Source of the DNA: Gammaproteobacteria bacterium
Lineage (GTDB): Bacteria > Pseudomonadota > Gammaproteobacteria > UBA6429 > Thiohalophilaceae
Assembly (NCBI GenBank): GCA_030593785.1
Contig: JAUVGM010000067.1
Location: 1 to 9,081, forward strand
Length of the DNA: 9,081 nucleotides
Reading direction: 5' to 3'
Shown here: one piece after another, positions 6,342-9,081 of the stretch
How the letters are laid out: each line of letters begins with the position of its first letter
Position numbering within the stretch: position 1 is the first letter of the stretch
Translations under genes and position numbers: made by a program
The notes under the pieces: generated by a model
The model's database searches: none
The model's input: the letters and a program-made list of their open reading frames with translations, nothing else
Told to the model about the DNA's origin: nothing

Positions 6342-7364
6342 TTAGTTAAACTGCTTCAAAAACCGTAAGTCATTCTCAAAGAATAAACGTAAGTCATTCA
6401 CGCCATAGCGCAGCATGGCTAAGCGTTCGACTCCCATACCAAAAGCAAAACCAATATATTTTTCACTATCGATATCAACAGACTTAAAGACATTCGGATG
6501 AACCATGCCACAACCTAAAACTTCTAACCAACCTGTATGGCTACAAACGCGACAGCCTTCTCCACCACACATTACGCATTCAATATCCGCTTCTGCTGAA
6601 GGCTCGGTGAATGGAAAGTAAGATGGACGAAAACGAACAGCAAGATCATCTTGCTCAAAAAACTTTTGTAAAAAATCGATGAGAATGGATTTTAAATCTG
6701 TAAAAGAAACATTTTCATCCACCATGAAACCTTCGACCTGATGAAACATCGGAGTATGCGTTACATCTGAATCACAACGATAAACACGACCTGGTGCGAT
6801 CACGCGTAATGGCGGCGCTTTTTCTTTCATGGTACGTACTTGTACCGGTGAAGTATGTGTACGCAGTAAACGACCATCAGGAAAATAAAAGGTATCGTGC
6901 ATAGCACGTGCAGGATGGGTTTCTGGAATATTTAACGCTTCAAAGTTATGAAACTCATCTTCAATCTCTGGTCCCGTTGCCACCTCAAAACCCATCTGTG
7001 AAAAAAGTTCTTCAATGCGCTCCATCGTGCGGGTAACAGGATGCAAACCACCGGCTTGTTGTCCACGACCCGGTAACGTGACATCAATCGTTTCACTCGC
7101 TAACTTGGCTTCAAGCTCTGCGTTGTTTAATGTTTCTTTACGCGCTTCGAGCGACTTCTGAACGGCTTGCTTAGCAACATTAATTGCTTGGCCGGCTGCC
7201 GGCTTTTCTTCTTTAGGAAGTTTACCGAGCATTTTCATGCGTTCAGTAATTGAGCCTTTTTTGCCCAAGTACGCGACGCGAATATCATCGAGTGATTTTA
7301 AATCAGCCGCATCATTAATTGCTTTTTCAGCGTCTGAAACTAATTGGTTTAATTCGTTTTGCAT
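6342..7364 (-). CDS. pheS: Phenylalanine-tRNA ligase alpha subunit (PheS)
   Basis: This is the catalytic subunit of phenylalanyl-tRNA synthetase, a class II enzyme that activates phenylalanine with ATP and charges tRNA-Phe. The product is 340 residues, against 327 in E. coli. An N-terminal coiled-coil arm (about 1-90) for tRNA contact is followed by the class II core: GLHPVTRTMERI (106-117), PGRVYRCDSDVTHTPMFHQVEG (191-212, motif 2), RFRPSYFPFTEPSAE (244-258) and GFAFGMGVERLAMLRYG (305-321, motif 3). The extra length is mainly a CX2CX4CX2C insert (Cys263, 266, 271, 274), a zinc-ribbon-like element also found in PheS of many non-enteric bacteria. The N-terminus aligns with the family, but there is no good ribosome binding site: AAGG is 17 bases before ATG. 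Confidence 0.98.
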   Translation of the reverse strand: MQNELNQLVSDAEKAINDAADLKSLDDIRVAYLGKKGSITERMKMLGKLPKEEKPAAGQAINVAKQAVQKSLEARKETLNNAELEAKLASETIDVTLPGRGQQAGGLHPVTRTMERIEELFSQMGFEVATGPEIEDEFHNFEALNIPETHPARAMHDTFYFPDGRLLRTHTSPVQVRTMKEKAPPLRVIAPGRVYRCDSDVTHTPMFHQVEGFMVDENVSFTDLKSILIDFLQKFFEQDDLAVRFRPSYFPFTEPSAEADIECVMCGGEGCRVCSHTGWLEVLGCGMVHPNVFKSVDIDSEKYIGFAFGMGVERLAMLRYGVNDLRLFFENDLRFLKQFN

Positions 7365-7394
7365 AACTTAATTTTAAAAAACCTTTTTAACATT

Positions 7395-7424
7395 TGAACT
7401 ATTACTTATTAGTTAAATAGTTCA
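7395..7424. repeat. Short inverted repeat just upstream of pheS
   Basis: TGAACTATT (7395-7403) and AATAGTTCA (7416-7424) are perfect 9-bp complements around a 12-base AT-rich spacer. It lies 31 bases before the pheS ATG, in what would be the leader of a pheST transcript. No T run follows directly, so it is not a clear terminator. It could be an operator or a leader hairpin; the sequence alone does not decide. Confidence 0.5.
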
Positions 7425-7432
7425 CACCTGTG

Positions 7433-7521
7433 TTGTAGGTTCGAATTTATTCGAACGCGGTGTATACATTGACCACAGATGTTATTTCTATCTCTGCGTG
7501 CGAATAAATTCGCACCTACAA
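7433..7521. repeat. REPIN-like inverted repeat between rplT and pheS
   Basis: Arms 7433-7458 and 7496-7521 (26 bases each, TTGTAGGT...) are complementary except at two positions, separated by 37 bases. Each arm also contains its own perfect 8-bp hairpin with a 2-base centre: GTTCGAAT/ATTCGAAC (7439-7456) and GTGCGAAT/ATTCGCAC (7498-7515). The two mismatches between the arms are the two members of one base pair in these small hairpins: T-A in the first and, read in the same orientation, G-C in the second. Confidence 0.8.
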
Positions 7522-7562
7522 AAGACATCACTAAAATATTTTTACTTTAATCTTTTGTTCAT

Positions 7563-7591
7563 AAAAAAAGGGAAGGCTTTTGGCCTTCCCT
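7563..7591 (-). terminator. Rho-independent terminator after rplT
   Basis: The minus strand has a 9-bp stem (7591-7583 with 7577-7569, AGGGAAGGC/GCCTTCCCT), a 5-base loop and a run of seven T (7569-7563). It begins 54 bases after the rplT stop. In E. coli a terminator at this place is the pheST attenuator controlled by the pheM leader peptide, but here no phenylalanine-rich leader frame precedes it. It may be a plain terminator for the infC-rpmI-rplT unit. Confidence 0.9.
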
Positions 7592-7610
7592 CTCTAATCG
7601 TTTTGTTGCA

Positions 7611-7634
7611 ACTATTTTAACATCTCAAAATAGT
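7611..7634. repeat. Small inverted repeat between the rplT stop and its terminator
   Basis: ACTATTTT (7611-7618) and AAAATAGT (7627-7634) are perfect 8-bp complements with an 8-base loop. The stem is AT-rich and weak. It could be a minor 3' hairpin of the rplT transcript; I see no obvious alternative pairing with the terminator stem. Confidence 0.4.
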
Positions 7635-7645
7635 GCAGCTCCGAT

Positions 7646-8002
7646 TTACGCCAGGTTAGCTTTAGCTTGTTCTGCTATCACTGCAAAGGCTGCTTTGTCA
7701 TGTACCGCAATGTCAGCTAAGACTTTACGATCAATTTCAATAGCGCCTTTCTTTAGGCCGTTTATAAATCGGCTGTATGTAATACCGCACTCACGAGCAG
7801 CAGCATTAATACGCGCAATCCATAAAGCACGGAATTGACGTTTACGTTGTTTACGATCTCGGTATGCATATTGTCCAGCTTTTGTTACCGCTTGAACCGC
7901 TACGCGAAATACATTTTTACGACGACCTGAATAGCCTTTGGCTTGGTCGAGGACTTTTTTGTGACGGGCTCTTGCCGTTACACCACGTTTTACTCTTGGC
8001 AT
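7646..8002 (-). CDS. rplT: 50S ribosomal protein L20
   Basis: L20 binds 23S rRNA early in assembly of the large subunit and, in E. coli, represses translation of its own operon by binding the mRNA near rpmI. The 118-residue length is standard. The basic N-terminus MPRVKRGVTARARHKKVLDQAKGYSGRRKNVFRVA is the extended RNA-binding tail. The globular domain includes YRDRKQRKRQFRALWIARINAAAR and YSRFINGLKKGAIEIDRKVLADIA. A good ribosome binding site, AGAGGA, lies 8 bases upstream. It starts 15 bases after the rpmI stop. Confidence 0.98.
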   Translation of the reverse strand: MPRVKRGVTARARHKKVLDQAKGYSGRRKNVFRVAVQAVTKAGQYAYRDRKQRKRQFRALWIARINAAARECGITYSRFINGLKKGAIEIDRKVLADIAVHDKAAFAVIAEQAKANLA

Positions 8003-8017
8003 CTTAAATTTCCTCTA

Positions 8018-8215
8018 TTAACCGTAAGGCATCATGCGACGAACTAAACCCATATCTGACTCATGGATCGTTTCTGGTGAACGCAAATGGCGTTTACGCT
8101 TGGTGCTCTTCTTGGTGAGGATATGGCGACGATGTGACTGGCCACGTTTAATTTTACCAGAGGCCGTACGCTTAAAGCGTTTTGTGGCACTGCTGTTACT
8201 TTTCATTTTAGGCAT
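8018..8215 (-). CDS. rpmI: 50S ribosomal protein L35
   Basis: L35 is a small basic protein of the large ribosomal subunit. From ATG at 8215 the product is 65 residues, the usual length: MPKMKSNSSATKRFKRTASGKIKRGQSHRRHILTKKSTKRKRHL, ending RRMMPYG. The frame extends six codons further to ATG at 8233, but GGAG (8226-8229) stands 10 bases before 8215, inside that extension, and MPKMK is the conserved family start, so I use 8215. It lies between infC and rplT as in most bacteria. Confidence 0.97.
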   Translation of the reverse strand: MPKMKSNSSATKRFKRTASGKIKRGQSHRRHILTKKSTKRKRHLRSPETIHESDMGLVRRMMPYG

Positions 8216-8233
8216 TTCTATACTACTCCGCAT

Positions 8234-8261
8234 TTAGGCCATATTTAATCTATGGCACTAA
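8234..8261 (-). promoter_or_regulatory. Bulged hairpin before rpmI, candidate L20 control site
   Basis: The minus strand pairs TTAG-T-GCCATA (8261-8251) with TATGGCCTAA (8243-8234): a 10-bp stem with one bulged T (8257) and a 7-base loop. It ends 4 bases before the rpmI GGAG. In E. coli, L20 represses rpmI-rplT by binding structured mRNA in this gap. The hairpin is seen directly; the L20 role is inferred from position only. Confidence 0.4.
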
Positions 8262-8290
8262 GGTTTAAAATTAAATGACAGCTTTTGCTA

Positions 8291-8811
8291 TCACTTCTTT
8301 TTTGGGGCAATGACCATCACCATTTGTCGACCTTCCATTCTTGGAAACGATTCTACTGTTCCCAATTCTTTAAGATCGGCTTCAACGCGCTTTAGGAGTT
8401 TAAGCCCAAGCTCTTGGTGTGCCATTTCTCGACCGCGGAAACGTAACGTTACCTTGGTCTTATCTCCCCCTGTAAGGAAACGTGTCAGGTTGCGTAGTTT
8501 TACCTGATAGTCCCCTTCTTCCGTCCCAGGACGGAATTTCACTTCCTTGATCTGAACTTGCTTCTGCTTTTTCTTAGCATCGTGGCGTTTCTTTTTCTCT
8601 TCGAAAACGAACTTACCGTAATCCATAATCCGACAAACCGGTGGTTTGCCGTAGGTGAGACTTCTACAATATCCAAGTCTGCTTCTTCAGCCATGCGTTT
8701 AGCATCAACTAATAAAACGATGCCTGCTTGCTCACCTTCTTGATCAATTAAACGAACTTCTTTACCAGTAATGTCGTCGTTGATCCGTGTACCTTTATCT
8801 GCGCTGATAAT
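8291..8811 (-). CDS. infC: Translation initiation factor IF-3, with a one-base frameshift
   Basis: IF-3 binds the 30S subunit, keeps it apart from 50S and proofreads start codon and initiator tRNA. The frame from 8811 encodes a standard N-terminal domain (ISADKGTRINDDITG, then EEADLDIVEVSPTAN) up to residue 56. The expected PPVCRIMDYGKF then appears only in another frame: plus-strand GG at 8643-8644 should be GGG. In the given sequence the first frame stops at 8539 after 90 codons, and the second frame is open from ATG 8626 to the stop at 8291 (111 codons, linker and C-terminal domain, ending VIAPKKK). Restoring one base gives a normal 173-residue IF-3. There is no ATG at the true start: ATT (8811) or ATC (8808) follows AGAGGA, in line with the rare start codons known for infC. 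No other decay is seen, so a sequencing error or a very recent mutation is most likely. Confidence 0.9.
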
Positions 8812-8821
8812 AACTTCCTCT
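8806..8821 (-). promoter_or_regulatory. infC ribosome binding site with a non-AUG start
   Basis: The minus strand reads AGAGGAAGTTATTATC. AGAGGA (8821-8816) is followed by ATT after 4 bases or ATC after 7. Reading further upstream in frame, no ATG, GTG or TTG occurs before a TAG stop, so initiation must use a rare codon. In E. coli the AUU start of infC is what lets IF-3 repress its own translation; the same control is likely here. I list ATT as the start, but ATC has the better spacing. Confidence 0.7.
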
Positions 8822-8861
8822 AAAAACCTATAAAAAATATCAAACTAATTTTATCTTAATC

Positions 8862-8940
8862 CCCTCCCCTTCAAGGGGAGGGCTAGGGTGGGGTGATAAA
8901 TTATATTCCCTCACCCTAGCCCTCTCCCAGAGGGAGAGGG
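8862..8940. repeat. REPIN-like inverted repeat between thrS and infC
   Basis: Two 21-base units, CCCTCCCC...GGGGAGGG (8862-8882) and CCCTCTCCC...GGGAGAGGG (8920-8940), each form a GC-rich hairpin. They flank CTAGGGTGGGG (8883-8893) and CCCTCACCCTAG (8908-8919), which are inverted relative to each other. Compared in the same orientation, the units differ at two stem pairs, C-G versus T-A and T-A versus C-G, plus one loop base. CCCTCTCCC...CTAGGGTGAGGG elements are common intergenic repeats in proteobacteria. In E. coli thrS and infC are almost adjacent, so this gap of 146 bases is unusual. Confidence 0.85.
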
Positions 8941-8957
8941 AATCTTATTCATTGCTC

Positions 8958-9081
8958 TTACTTTTGCAACGAAATACGGCCGCGGCTCGCAATTTCTTCG
9001 GAAAGTTTGGCAGTGAAATCATCAATTGACATCACTCCAAGCTCTTCGCCAGCTCGCGTGCGCACGGCCACAGTTTGATTC
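8958..9081 (-). CDS. thrS: Threonine-tRNA ligase (ThrRS), C-terminal end only
   Basis: The last 40 codons of a frame that enters from the right edge read NQTVAVRTRAGEELGVMSIDDFTAKLSEEIASRGRISLQK, then TAA at 8960-8958. This matches the end of the anticodon-binding domain of threonyl-tRNA synthetase, with the typical VAVRTR.GE.LG.M sequence. Position immediately upstream of infC is the conserved context. Little more can be said from so short a fragment. Confidence 0.9.
   Translation of the reverse strand, partial: NQTVAVRTRAGEELGVMSIDDFTAKLSEEIASRGRISLQK

Noticed and set aside
7409..7528. 39-residue minus-strand frame before pheS as a pheM-type leader peptide
   Set aside because: It only has three scattered Phe codons, runs through the inverted repeat, has no clear ribosome binding site and lies after the terminator, not before it.
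8216..8233. Longer rpmI starting MRSSIEM
   Set aside because: The extension contains the GGAG site and has no ribosome binding site of its own; L35 normally starts MPKMK.
8034..8237. 67-codon plus-strand reading frame with a hydrophobic end
   Set aside because: It is antisense to rpmI; the apparent hydrophobic end is the complement of Lys/Arg-rich codons.
8636..8660. Programmed -1 frameshifting in infC
   Set aside because: The site (GCA AAC CAC) does not form a canonical X-XXY-YYZ slippery heptamer, and I know of no such mechanism in infC. A lost base in a GGG run is the simpler reading.

Overview
The window reads as a chromosomal housekeeping segment of an AT-rich gammaproteobacterium outside the Enterobacterales. 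Three things suggest this: the gene order thrS-infC-rpmI-rplT-pheS-pheT-ihfA-merR-tRNA-Pro; separate nuoC and nuoD genes (enterics have a fused nuoCD); and proteins such as IHF-alpha and the MerR-like regulator that look like pseudomonad or Legionella-type versions. I cannot name the genus. All real genes lie on the minus strand, so transcription runs from high to low coordinates.

Right part (9081 to 3089): the end of thrS, infC (IF-3), rpmI (L35), rplT (L20), a strong terminator, pheS and pheT (the two subunits of phenylalanyl-tRNA synthetase), ihfA and a MerR-family regulator. This is the classical translation and IHF cluster. infC starts at a non-AUG codon, as expected for IF-3, but carries a one-base deletion near 8643 that puts its N- and C-terminal domains in different frames. 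A hairpin with a bulge precedes rpmI, where L20 feedback control acts in E. coli. No pheM-like leader peptide is visible before pheS.

Middle (3088 to 2465): a perfect 24-bp inverted repeat follows merR, then tRNA-Pro(GGG) with its own terminator. The tRNA promoter appears to take its -35 box from the inverted repeat. An AT-rich gap follows, with a sigma-70-like promoter for the nuo operon and a consensus match to an IHF site upstream of it.

Left part (2464 to 1): nuoA, nuoB, nuoC and the first 336 codons of nuoD, overlapping or tightly packed, the start of the operon for respiratory complex I.

The most distinctive feature is in the junctions. Unrelated inverted-repeat elements sit at thrS/infC, rplT/pheS, pheS/pheT and merR/tRNA-Pro. 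Three of them are pairs of inverted half-units that each fold into a hairpin, and the differences between half-units fall at paired positions, so base pairing is kept. This is the signature expected of REP/REPIN-type elements selected for structure. I found no new multi-gene system; the genes themselves are ordinary.
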